DNA of 48,798 bases, taken from the NCBI GenBank assembly GCA_905397405.1, contig CAJPVJ010000065.1, forward strand, positions 1 through 48,798. Direction: 5' to 3'. Shown here piece after piece: positions 12,885 to 26,100 of this stretch (its first letter is position 1; each line of letters starts with the position of its first letter). Made by a program: the position numbers and the translations under genes. Under the pieces are notes generated by a model. The model saw only the letters and a program-made list of their open reading frames with translations, did no database searches and was not told where the DNA came from. This DNA is from Oppiella nova. Its lineage: Eukaryota > Arthropoda > Arachnida > Sarcoptiformes > Oppiidae.

Positions 12885-14989
12885 CTAATCATTGATTATA
12901 ATCAAGACCTAAAATAAGTTGATTTGTGTTTTTTGTAATTTCATTGAATGAATAGTCTTTTGTTATAATTATAATTGAATTGTTTTAACCATGAATTGAG
13001 AGTATTTTTAGAAATAATAGATTTATTGAAATACTAAAAGCGGACAAAAAGTGATAATTAATGAAATGATGAGAAAGTATTTGATATGATATATAAAGGG
13101 AAGCACGAAATGATCGATCATTTCTAAACCTCTTAATAGGCTTTTCGTTATATACTGTATATTATATTATATAGACATTGAAAACAAGACATTACTTCGG
13201 AATTTACATTTTCTATAAATATTTTTACATTTTCTTCATTTAAATACATTATGTGTTTTGTTTTTGTTTTATATACTTATATAACAATTATTTCTAATTA
13301 GTTAATAATGAGGTCAGTATTTGATGCCTTTTCCCTCTCTTTCACTACAAGTATGTGAATCTCAAATGCAAACAAACATTCGTCACGTTTTGTCTATTTT
13401 TTAAACAGATTTTAATGAATATTTGAATTTAATTCAGACATAAATGAGTTTTTAGTTGTTTTTCTCTCTATTTAGTGATCGTTGACTTAATAGACGCTAA
13501 AAATCTTTTCTTAAGCGTTAGTTTAGATGCAATTTATTTGAACATTCATTTAGACTGAATGTTATGTCTGATAGATGTTTGGCTCACAATTGGCTCAAAT
13601 CTATGCTCCAAACGCTAAGCTCTCTATAAATTGAAAATTGTGTTCAAAAGTGACGACAGATTTGTGAATGCATTGAATGGATTGCGAGACGAGTCGTAAT
13701 GATTACTAATTAGCGAATAAATGCTTTTCTATTATTTGACTTATTTTAAGCACATTTACAACATTAACATAAAACTAATCGAAACCTTAATTATTATTAT
13801 TAATACATAAACTCAATATATAAGGCTTTCAGCTTTTGACTGACAATCACTTGTAGGCATCCAACAAATGCCATCCCATGTCTGACCACTCCTTTGATGG
13901 TTTCAAATGTTATTTTCATTACTTGAGGTCATATAATAATAGGGTATATATTAATAAAACTTTTCTGTAATTTCTCAATATATTAATAGCTATACAATGA
14001 ATTTATATAACCTTTAGTTCAGGCATTAGTTACTACTGAATACTGTAGTGTTAAATGTGCAGTGAAAACAAAACTTAGATTTGGTGTTAAGACTTATGTA
14101 TCAAAAGAATGGGTGCATTAAATGCATTAAAAAATGATTAACTGTTACTTAAATGTTTAAATTTGTTGCACAAATAAACTATAATTACAAAAACAATGTT
14201 TAACATTATATTCCACTTTTTACTGACTTTTCTTCTCATAAACGCATAGTTTCTCACAAATGCTTCACAATTAATGTCTTTCCTCTCTTGTATGTCGAGT
14301 CCTATCACTGTTTAACTACAGTATACTATATGAGAAAAATAATTACATTTAATGCATTTAAATAGATGTATATAATGTTATATAACTATAATGAAGTTCT
14401 TTTAAATACAAAAATGAAAGCAAAAGTAAAATATTTGCGTTTAAATGAGAGGAATCACTAGTTTTGTAACAATAAATAATTACATTTTTTGGTGAGTAAC
14501 CAAAACTTTGCCAAAGTTTAGCACAATTTTAGCAAAATATTGCCTTAATATTCAACTGAATTCAAAGGCAGTTACATCTCTGGGATTAAGGACTTGAAAA
14601 CTCTTGGTTACCCATAATATTTCATATCATAATTGGTGTGCAATTATTTCACAACTCATTAAATAATTCTTAGAAATAAATAAACAATTCTTTACATCTC
14701 TATCACAAGAATTGAAAATAATTTTACCAAAAAGTTAAACCAAATGAATATATTAGGAAAAGATCTCTGTTTAAAATAATCCCAATTGAATAAAACATTA
14801 AAAACTAAATTTATAGTTATTTTGTACAATAGATTGTTTGTAATGATTGGGACGAGTGTTGGATGAAATGGTGTAAGAGTTTTAAGGCAGTTGTGCAGCC
14901 GTTAAGACACAAGAAATGCTGCGATTATGACAACGCCTTCAATTTGAACAGTTGTCTCGAGTCTTGTCTTTCGTGGGCTTCAGTGCCAG
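12885..14989. other. Gap between convergent POP5 and NK7.1
   Basis: Both genes point into this AT-rich 2.1 kb. It should hold the NK7.1 3' UTR. On the minus strand an ATTAAA lies at 14348-14353 and an AATAAA at 13533-13538. No coding frame or repeat stands out. Confidence 0.5.
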
Positions 14990-15706
14990 TCATAGAGAGT
15001 GTGAATCTGTCGTCAAATTCTTGGCATTAATTCCGTTCACATTCTTCTCATTGCAATCCATTGTCCGAAACACTTTGTTGTCAACACTCACTCCCTTACT
15101 CTCTTCACCCAAGCTATCGGTGCTAACAGTCGCACAGTTCTGCTTATTTGACGTCAAGACAGTGGTCTGACTGCTGGGGCCTACCGTCCGGTTCGGCTCT
15201 TTGTTATCCTCCTCCGAGTCATCCGAGTCTTCCGAGTCCGAGTCATCGAAAGGCATCGGAGAGTCTCTGTCGGCGTCCGTATCGAACTCTTGGTCGTCTA
15301 TTCGTAGAGATCGGGGACTCTTTGAATCGTTTTCATCCATTTCAGGCTTCAATTCGATGTCATATTTGGTATTATTATTATTACTCAGACCTAAGGAAGT
15401 GTTTGGCTCTATGTCTAAAATACCATTCTTTGGGGTCGAACTACAACTGCTGTTACTATTAGTACTGATATTACGGACCGTTTCTTCACTCATTTGACTA
15501 CAAGAAGAGGTCTGTCCGACAGCCGAAAGACTAAGAGCTAAAGGCTTTGAACTATTGATTGCATTTGTATTGCTTTTCACTGATTTGTTTGATTTATGTT
15601 TACTCGAAGACGACTGTTCTTTGGGTCTCTTATCGGCGCCGACCTTATAGTCTGCGGCCTCAGTGTTGGAGATGCCGTCCTGTTTCTTCCATTTAGTCCT
15701 TCGGTT
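14990..15706 (-). CDS. NK7.1: NK7.1 exon 5 (end of homeodomain, acidic tail)
   Basis: This exon encodes residues 478-715. It opens with [10 protein letters not shown], which closes the homeodomain (N51, R53 and K55 are visible), followed by [11 protein letters not shown], a family-like extension. The rest is a Ser-rich and Asn-rich tail with an acidic block ([18 protein letters not shown]) at about 631-645, a likely disordered or regulatory region. The acceptor is ATGAATAG|AACCGAAGG. The frame ends in TGA at 14992-14990. Codons here are clearly GC-richer than the flanking introns, which supports coding. Confidence 0.9.
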   Translation of the reverse strand, partial: NRRTKWKKQDGISNTEAADYKVGADKRPKEQSSSSKHKSNKSVKSNTNAINSSKPLALSLSAVGQTSSCSQMSEETVRNISTNSNSSCSSTPKNGILDIEPNTSLGLSNNNNTKYDIELKPEMDENDSKSPRSLRIDDQEFDTDADRDSPMPFDDSDSEDSDDSEEDNKEPNRTVGPSSQTTVLTSNKQNCATVSTDSLGEESKGVSVDNKVFRTMDCNEKNVNGINAKNLTTDSHSL

Positions 15707-17433
15707 CTATTCATTTGAATTGAAATTTTCAAATTAATTCAAAGTGTCATATAAAACTATTTTCATTCAGTCTCACCTGAAACCATATTTTCACCTAAAT
15801 TTCAAACAATACAAGAAAAACAATTAAAATTAATCATTGATCTAATAAAATGAATTAAAATTGCTTAGACTATGAAATGAAAGATTGTGTTTTTGAATGT
15901 TGTTTGAAATAAATGCTAATTTGAATGTACGATAGAAAGTGTGATAAGAATTAAGTGAAATAGGAATACAAAATAGAGGACTGGTAATACAAATGGTAAC
16001 ACAAATGGTAACATAAATGGGGTTTTCTATTGATTTAGTGTTTAAATTGAAATGATCTCAAGTCTCACAACTGGTGCTTTCAAAGACTTTTCTCAGTTAA
16101 TACTAAAATTTTTCACTCAATGCTTAATATTTTATTTATTGCTTTTCAGTCGAATAACTTTATTTGAAGATTCAATAATCCATGAGTTGCTTCAAATAGT
16201 TATAAACTCACAAAAAGCAATAAATTATTTTCTTTGTATTTTTTCAGTGATTCAAATAATCTCGTGTTAGAGTCAATGAATAACATAAACGCTTTTAAAA
16301 TCAGTTTAAATATACGGCAAATATAGCAAAACAAAAATATTGAGAACTTTTATTTGATTAATGAAAGAATGTTTAGTAAGAATAAAAAATTTGAATTTAA
16401 AATGGCTTTAAATTTATTATTCATTAATTTTAAATGCGATTATTTTTTTCGACTGACGTTTAAATTTGGGTTTATGAATAAATTTGAAGCAAATTATTCA
16501 ATGATTTCAACTTGAAATCAATTTTAGATTCATATAAATATTAATTCTTTATAGTCTTTCTTTAACTTTGTTTAATAACTCAAATAATTTGCAATATTTT
16601 ATACAATCGCTTACTCGACCATTAAAACAATTAAATGATAAGTATAAATATAATAAGATCCAAATTAAATTTTGTTGATTTTGTTAAGATTTTTGTTTTG
16701 TTATCTGATTAAACATAAAGCATTATTACATAAAAAATATTTTACACATTAAATAAATACCTATATCTTAAAACTATTATTGTTTTTTCTCATAAAATTT
16801 AAATATGAATTTCAAAGGTTTATTAATTGAAAAATCTGAAATTTTAAGAATTGAATAAAAATTTTGAATAATTTAAATATGTTTTGTATAAAAGTACAGA
16901 TATTAGTGATGTATTGTTTGCAACATATTGTATGCATTGAACATAGTCTGCAAAGTAGTCATCATTTTTCTTATCATTTCAATTGTTTTGTGACCAAATT
17001 TACATTAAAATTGAGATCTCATTCGTCACTCAAAACAATATAATTCTAACAAAAATAAAGCCAAAAGAGAATCACAAATACGACAACATTTTGCAAGAGT
17101 TTTGAGATAAAGCTATAAAAGTTTTTCTTTCATTTAATGGAAAAGTGAAGTAAAAGAGAAAGAAAGTGAAGGAAACAATATGTTAAATGCATAGCTGTTT
17201 GGCTGTATAGCGGCGTACACTATAGCACAGACCCAACACATAATCATTATATGAGTTTTCGGCGAAACAAATGTATAAATAAAGTAAAAGCAAAATAAAA
17301 TGATATTTTCAGAACTCAGATATCTATCTGTCGTTTGATATTATTGAACGATACGACTAAAACACAATTTTATTTTACTTATAGCTATGTCTTTGTCTTT
17401 AGTCTTATTGGCAAATACTATAAGAGATCCGCC

Positions 17434-17472
<39 letters not shown>

Positions 17473-20400
17473 GAGTGAGTGACTCTTTCTAAACAAAGTA
17501 TTTTGTATTTGTTGGTTGAAAAAAGAATCTCAAGAATAATAATAACAAAAAAAGATGTCTATATATTTGAGTAGAACTTTTCAATAACTCGAAAACTTGG
17601 TGAAGTTATAGACTATTTAAGACTAAAAGGGAATATAAATACAAATAAGTAGGGAATCATAAGAGGATCACTTGAGTCTCAGAATATATTCATATTTTGA
17701 AGAAAATATAATTTCAAATACAATACTCGTGTCTCTCATTCACAATTGCATTCAAATTCAGTGCTTTAGTGTTCACTTAATTATATTTTTGCCTCAACCC
17801 TGCAATAGAGAGTAAATAACTAAAAGTAGACTTTCTTTAATAGCATTATAGAAGTCTTTGGGAAACATTTGCTTCACTCAAGTACTCAGTTCTGGTTGTG
17901 CTGTGTCTGCGCTGAACTGCACCGGCGGTAGAGAACAGGAAAAGCCACACAAACATCAGTTAACATATATATTGATTACTGATACTACTTAAGACCAATC
18001 GCACCATACACTACAGTATAGCACACTTTCACAATCATTGCCTCACATACTCTGTAATCCTTTATAAAGACAATGAATAACAAAGTCAATTGTCTTTCCA
18101 TTCGCTCTCATAAATGCTATTAAAAATGGCATCAAATTATCAAATGCTAACAATTGCTCTATTCAATAATTAATTATAATTATACATAATTTTCTCAATC
18201 ATTTAAAGTTATTTCACAAGATTTATACAAATAAACCATTTTCAAATTGTCTTGATTTGAATGCAATAAAATATTTATAATTCTTAATACTATAGTCACA
18301 ATTGAAACAAATTCTCGGAATATAAAAGCTTTTGTTTCTCGACTTAAACATTAGTTCAAAATAAGGCATAAGATTACTACTGAACAATACATACACTATA
18401 AGAATACATATACTATATACTAAAACTACAGTATAATACTATTAGGCTTAAAGTTTTCCTTTCAATTTAAACTATTTCGCTCTGAATTGCAACATATTTG
18501 ATGGCAAAGAATTTGAAGAATATATAGAGAATCGATTGAATACATAAAAAGGTAGAGAAGATTCAGTCATATGAGGATAGAGTGAGAATTTTTTGTTATA
18601 ACTGATAGGACCCGGAGTGGGAATAGAGTGGGAAATAGCAGCACAAGAATCGGTGCATTTTGTACACCGCGACAACATTTAGCTCCTGGTTTGCTGTCAC
18701 TTACATACAATCCAATGTAATGTAAGTCATTGCAAGTGAGGCGCAGGCATACAGTCATACAATCTCTAACACAACAGGAGCTCTGAAGAGTGCACTAAAT
18801 CGATAGCTTCGGGTAAGAGATAGAGAGACAGAGAGAATAATTCACAAATAGTGCACTCAATATGAGACCAACGCTTAGCTGTGCGATGACGGCAGACAAT
18901 CCGCACAAAACACCAGAATTGCTAAAAGAGATCACAATATGAGAGAGAAATACAAAACGAGACGAGACTTATATTAACGCTTTAAGTAAAACATACGAGA
19001 AATAGAAAATGAAATATAAAGACAATACTGAAAGAGTAAGACTCACAGAATGAGCACATACTGTCTCACAACAACACTAACAACTCTACAAATTGTATGA
19101 ATTGTATGAATTGTATGAATACTACACTTTTTTGAACAATTGTGAGCAAAAGTTATATAAATAACAAAAACACATATGGAATCGCATCAGCCTTTGAATG
19201 GTTGAAAAACATCACAAATAATAGACATATCACAGAAGCCCTCTTTCCTTACATTTCTATTTCGTTTTAATAAAAATAGTGCAAAACTTTCCTAAATGTT
19301 TCCGCATACAAAAGTTATTAATTTTATTTTTTGTATTTAAGAAATGTTTTCTAATTTATTCAAAATCTGAAGAAAAAAATTCTTAAGATTGAGAACTCAC
19401 TTGAGTTTCGGTGACATTCAAAAGTTTGGCCATTTCTGCCCTTTCACTCGAAGACAAATATTTTTTCACTTCAAATTGTTTTTCGAGTTCAAAGATCTGT
19501 CGACCGGTGAAAGTGGTTCTGGCCTTTTTCTTCTTGGACTTATCGCTTTCGTTCACCGAATCGGTGGCTCCGGTGTTGTCGACCGATGCACTCGAGTCTG
19601 CCGACGACGGCGAGTGTGAGTCCATAACAATGCCTTCGATGGTGTCATGACTCGAATCCATTACTTTCTTCACATTCTTTGCATTTGATGTCAAATCTAA
19701 CGAATTCGTTGAAACGCCGTCTTTGGATGTGTCGAGCGATGAGTCCTTCTTTCGTTTAACCCCTTTATTGCCATTCTTTCGGTTATTCGATATCTTATTA
19801 TTATTATCACTGCAAAGATCTGTTAAAAACAAAAATTATTAATTGTTTTCAACGCTATTTAATAGACTTTGGAGTATATAAGCATAGAATAAAGGCTCGT
19901 ACAGTAATGTAGAGTACAGTACTGTACAGTAGAGTAATATAATAATATAGATATTAATGTATATATTGGTTAATAGTATGAAGAGCTAAAGTAAGTGGAT
20001 GTGAGGCCAGACTCAATCAAAATGCCATTAAGACCTTTAATGGTGTTAAAGTTGTATAGACTCGCAAGTTTAATAGCTTTAAAAGTCACTGAAATGCATA
20101 AACACATGGCTATAAGAGACTAAACGATTGCAAATATAGTATTTCATACGTTATGTAATGAATAGAATATGAATAAAAAAAATAAACTCTTTTAGTGACG
20201 AGTAGTTTGTGTTTTGTTAAGCAAATCATCCAAAGATCCGTTCAATTGTTTGGATTCAATGTTCGACTAATTCAAGTCTAGACTCATTAACAGAAATAAA
20301 TGATTATTTATGTAAACATTGCACTAAAAGATTGATAAATTCTAGAAATAAATCGATTTCTTGTGATTGATATTGCATTCAATGGTATCATTCATTTGAA

Positions 20401-23138
20401 AGATTCAAATACAAGTCATTAGTTTGATTTGATTTAGAGATGAGATAAATAAAGCATAGATTGAGGAATCGATTGAATCCCTTTGATCTGTATATTTAAT
20501 GAAGTAATCGCTTCAATACATCACTACCAGAAACACAACACACTTTGAATATATATAAATAAATGAGAATATTTGTTCACTTTAGCGCTATTTTCTACAC
20601 AATCCTACAGAATTTGTCTGAATGTGTCAACAAATGAATGCAAAATATATGTGACATTCATTCACTCGACAATATCTATTCCAATACAACTGTATTACTC
20701 TTGATTTTTGTCAATTCCTACTTTTAAACTCATCATTCAAAACACTAAAACTTCACATTTCACTCCATATGTACGGTATTAGACACAACTGTTCACACGT
20801 TTGCCCTCTTATCGCACAATTCTCTACAGTATTGCTATTCTTAACAAATTTTGCCAAAAAACTGATTTCTTCGACAGAAAACCCATTTCTCAATAAAAAT
20901 AAGTTAAAACTAAAGTAAATTAAAAAAGATTCTTCTATTAATAAATCACAAAATCTTATAATAATACACATCTTTATAAATTAATTAGAAAATCTAAATC
21001 TTAAGATCTTACGTTATATATAGTATAAAATATTAATAGTAGAATAATTTTTAGATTAAATATATTAAATTTTATATTATGGTATATAACAATATTATAT
21101 TAGTATCACATTACAATTTAAAGTTATTATAATTTTTAATTTGCAGTCATTCAAAACTCACGTTTTGTTTATTAAATCTGTAATAATCACACCATTTGAA
21201 TAACTTAATTGAATTAAAAATATTCTTTAGAAAGCAATACTGAAATTAATTGAAAGCAGTTTTTAATTATGGGTAAACGAAAAACCATTGATTTTTTCAT
21301 TAAAGATTTTTAGATAAAAATTAGAAATATAATGCAATTTATATAAAAAATATTTCTTAAATATCACGTTTTAACATTTGTTTAATTAACATTGAATTTA
21401 TAAATTTTGATTTATTCGCATTTTAGGCATACAGTACTGTACGGTATAATAATTATTAGCAATTTATGAGAGCTATGTAGCGATTTATGGCTGAAGTGTT
21501 CAGTCTATTAATGTTTAATAAGTTTGTAATAATATGTTCATAGAGTTTAAACTGTTATTCAAAATATAGTTTTTGGGAATCTTTTTCTCATTCAATTGAA
21601 ATGCGATAAAATGAAAGCTCTGGAGATTTAAACGGTGTTATCAAAACATTTTTTCAAATGACAAGTTTGCGAATGAAAATGTATTACAAAACAAGATATT
21701 TAACATAAAAAGAGTGCTTTTCAAGTTGTATAAATGGAGGCAAACATTTTTAGCATAAATTTAAGTCTGTTTTTATAATTAAAGAGTGATAAACATATGT
21801 CAAAGTGATGTTCAAAATAAATATGCAGTTGTGCTGAGTTTTTTAAGTATCAATGAAAGCGTTTCGGTTTTAAATACTAAACTTACGACTATTTACAGAC
21901 TACTACTGGAGTAATGTAAATGCAAAACAGTAGCAAACGATTTAAACATTCAAAAGCCATTCACACTAATGTTGAGCTCATATTTGAATGTAGAGCCGAT
22001 TCACTGCAATCATTATTATGCGGTCTTTCAGAATAAATATTAGAAAATTGTTTCAAACAAAACATGTGACACAGAGTTAGCAAAACATCTAATGCTATAT
22101 ACCATACAATTCTTATATAATATACACCACACTATTTATGTCTATATATAAGTGTTATATAGAATGCACTAAAAATAGTGAAGAGATTGCAATGAACTAA
22201 AAATGAGTTAAAAACAAAAAGCTATTAAAATGAAAATAACAGTTCATTCATTCGCTTGAATTCTGCAAATTCTGAATTATAATGCATTAAATGAATGCAT
22301 ATATAGTATAGACAACACATATATGAGAGTTTATACTCGTTTTACTGACATATTGTGAGTACACTTAATCTCTTTTCCCTCTCTTTAACCAATTTATTAT
22401 CAAATATCTCTCGTTTTGTGTTTTACTATATTCTTCATTTACTTGCGTTAGACTTCATTTAATTTTGATTTAATTTTTTCTATTTTCATAATTCTCAACA
22501 TATAAGAGACAGCTATTTATACAACAGAATTGCTTCAAACTCTCGAGTTTTATAACTTATGAGTTTCGGTGAAGTGCTCTGAAATGCCTGCGAGATGTCG
22601 GCCAATAAAGTCTCAGAGTTTTGCTGTTTTTTAAATTATATTTAATATCAACTTTAACTTCACATCAACTCATTAAATTCAATAAATTATCAATTTATTT
22701 GATTTCTAACAAGCTTAATTTAAATTTAAATTAATTTTATTGTTTCATACATTATGCAATAATAAATATTTAAAATCAATTAACATTTATTTATAAATAA
22801 TAATCATAAATTGCAAAACTTTTAACTCTAATATACAACAATCAGCGAAAAAGTCGGACACAATTAAGTATAATAACTTAATTAAAATATTAGATAAATA
22901 CTGAATGATATTAAATAGGAGTAAAATTATGTTCAAATCATTGATGTCTTATGAATAGAATGCATTTCATTGTATGATATAAAACATGTAATACAATAAC
23001 ATTATTATTATTGTCGTAATAGTAATACAGAGTTAAGTAGAGCGCAGTAGTTGTGAACATAAATGCAAAGCTTTTAATTCAATCTCAAACAAAAATGAGA
23101 ATTAATGATCAAAATAGAGTGGGAGAGAGAGAGAGAGA

Positions 23139-23177
<39 letters not shown>

Positions 23178-26100
23178 ATATATATATTGGAAAGTGTTTG
23201 GATTGCATTCAAGGCACGCACATCCAGCACATTCACTGGCATTATATAAGTTTTAGCGAAATAGTCTAACACTGAGTTCGCATCGATTAACAGTTTTAAC
23301 TGAAGTAATGCATTATATGATAAGACAATCTCCAGAATCTCATCTCATGTGTCAATTTTGGTGAAATCCAATTGATTGCCATAACATTCTCCTCTCTGGC
23401 CGTCACTTAATTGAGAGAGAAAAATATGGGCGAGTCTTCTGTTTGGAAATTATAAGATAAAGGTGTGCACACCTTCCCAATTGCTTACTGTCCTGTCAAA
23501 CGTTTCAATTGCTTTCAATTAAGTAGGCGACAAAACCGGTCCAATTATTGCCGCAAATTCTTACATTAATTTTCCCCAAAATTTCCTTTTTATATGAATT
23601 GTGAGAAAGTCTTGCATTTAAAACCGAGAAATATTAATCAATAAGAATATTGTTGTGATTATTGTGTGGTATATATAATCTCTTTTAGTTTTATTACGAA
23701 AACCAAAACAATTTACTAGTTACTAGAAAATAGAAAATAGTTTTGTATAACAAACTAAAGCGGATTTCTATCAGTCATCTACAGTTACCTCCCATTTATA
23801 TTCACTGTATTTACGATAAAAACAATTTTGCGTTTAAACTGATTTTGTGCTTCAATTATGTGCTGAATCTGATTGAACTCATGTTTCAGTTCTCATTCAT
23901 TCAATCGACTAATTCTTATCAAACTATCAGATGTTATGTTGTTTTGAGCTTTCATTCAAACAATTCAATACACGACACAAACAAAGAATTATTTTAACAT
24001 TGACTGCATTTACAATTCATAAAATCAATTTTTCATTGGGAAGCCAATAAATGCCGCATTACCAGCATATATTTGTCACATTTTGATAGCATATCAATAT
24101 AGCAGTGAATGAAAGTTAGACTTCATTAATATTTCAGTAAAACAGGAAATATGGGTTTTGCTCGATTACCAGTGATATGCCATTTGTAATTACTCGTTAT
24201 TATCACTACAACTAATTTAACTCATACTTTAATATAGTTATATTATGTAATTACTTTAATATTGTATATTCACATATTATATACACATAAACACTGAATG
24301 ATTTAATTGGTTTTCAAATACTTTGAAGAGTAAAACATTTATTCAGATTATATTTGGAAATATTTATTCAGATATGAGTGCAAAAACAAGAGCATAAGAG
24401 TCGCTAAGCTTTGTATTTGTCTTAATTGCTAACTGAATAAGACTTAAAATATTTGAAACAATTGCATATAATGTGATAAAATGATAGCAACTGAAAGAGA
24501 GAATAATAAATATTTGGCAAATAATACGAGAATTGTTTCTTCAGTTTACAACTGAAAACTTAATCTGATATTTAGTTTTTTCCATTTGAATTCCACATGA
24601 ATTTAATACTCGACTGAAGCGATAGTTTTTGGAGAAAAGTGGAGAAAATGAAAGTGAAGTTCGACTCAAGAACTTGAAGAGCATATGAAAGAAATAAAGA
24701 GAAAAGAAGAGAGAAAGAGATTTACAGATCTTTTATATAAAATTGTAGTTTTGGTTGTGAGAGAGAAAAATGTTTCGCTTTATATACGATTTGTTACTTT
24801 AGACGAGTATTTATTTGTTTGGTTCACTTGTGTTGTGTTAAGCAATAGAAATGTGAGGACAAGAAAATAAAAATAATTTGAGGCAAAAACCAAAATAAGG
24901 GCAAAACATATAAGAATACAATGAATGACTTGATTCTGTGTTTTGCTTCACTTTTCATACAATATATAAATTTGATTAAATAAAGAGATGAGCTCTCGTT
25001 ATGTCGGGTATACCAGAGCTCATCTCTATTTGCACTTTCATCTCATCTCTATTGCTCTCCATTGGTGTCTATTCTATAGACTAGTAATACATTTGATAGT
25101 AAGGATAGTAAGGATAGTTAGGATAGTAAGGGCATCACTATTGGCAACATTGGTATTGCTTTCATTGAATCACTAAATATCTCATCGAAGCAGCAAATCA
25201 TTTGAAGCATTAAAGAGGAGCACAAAACTGACACATTAATGGTCTATAAATGGTATGAATAATTCGCAGCCATTGGGCGCACCATCAAAATGAACCCATA
25301 CTATCACTACCAAAGGCATAACTATTGAATTAAACTTCTCCAGAATAGCACAACTCATACAATACGCCATTCATTGAGTGCACACAATAGTCATATAATC
25401 AAACCGAGAGAGAGAGAGTGAGAGAGAGAGAGAGAGAGGGAGAGAGAGAGGCTGAGAGAGAGAGGCTGAGTGAGGAGATGCTCATAACGATTAATGTAAT
25501 AGAGAGTAGGCAGAGGTTATCCAACACCATAATAAACGTTAGGCACAGTGTGTCGCCTCAATTTGGTTCTCTCTCTTGCCTTTCATTATTAGCCGTTTCT
25601 CTCAATCCTCTCAAACTTAGCATTAAATGTATCTATAGTTGAGTTCTCGTCCTATCAGTGCTATCGAGCAAACTATCAAACCATGAGCTCTACTCTATGT
25701 ATGCTTACAGTGCTATGGTATATGAAAGCTACCAGTGCTGTGGCAACAACTCTACAACTCTGTGTGAAAAGCATTTCTTTACAACTAATCTGGGCTTCAA
25801 ATGATGGACACTATAAAGAAATACTTCTCTGATTGCCAGCCATTTAGCAAAATAGAGATGAGAATTGAAGAACACATGTGCCGATCGGTATATACTGTAC
25901 TGTAAATGACATTAAATTAGACACATTAGACACGCAAAGCAAAACACTCGTCAAATGCTGTTCAGTATATTCAATGCTCACTGTATCCACAATTTCATAC
26001 AACCATTTGCTTCAGTCTTAGACTAAAATAACACTTATATTAATGGTTTGCTATTCTATTCTATATCTCACTTTATTTTCACACAATTATCAAAGCCAGC

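Larger units (their letters stand above)
15795..19400 (-). other. NK7.1 intron 3 (3606 nt)
   Basis: Bounded by CAA|GTGAGT and TTTAG|GTGAAA. It is AT-rich and holds one CT tract (17437-17468), a 9-bp tandem repeat (19091-19120) and a slightly GC-richer patch at 18590-18780. No further exon was recognised. Confidence 0.8.

Noticed and set aside
15148-15497. Plus-strand frames of 98-104 codons
   Set aside because: Antisense shadows of the Ser/Asp-rich tail of NK7.1 exon 5.
18472-18758. Two overlapping minus-strand frames in a GC-richer patch of NK7.1 intron 3
   Set aside because: The frames are mutually inconsistent, lack convincing splice sites in phase with exons 3 and 4, and show no known domain.
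19381-19400. Homeodomain ending in VSSQS at the end of exon 3
   Set aside because: This is read-through into intron 3. The GTGAGT donor and the downstream VKIWFQ and NRRTKWKKQ exons explain the true sequence.
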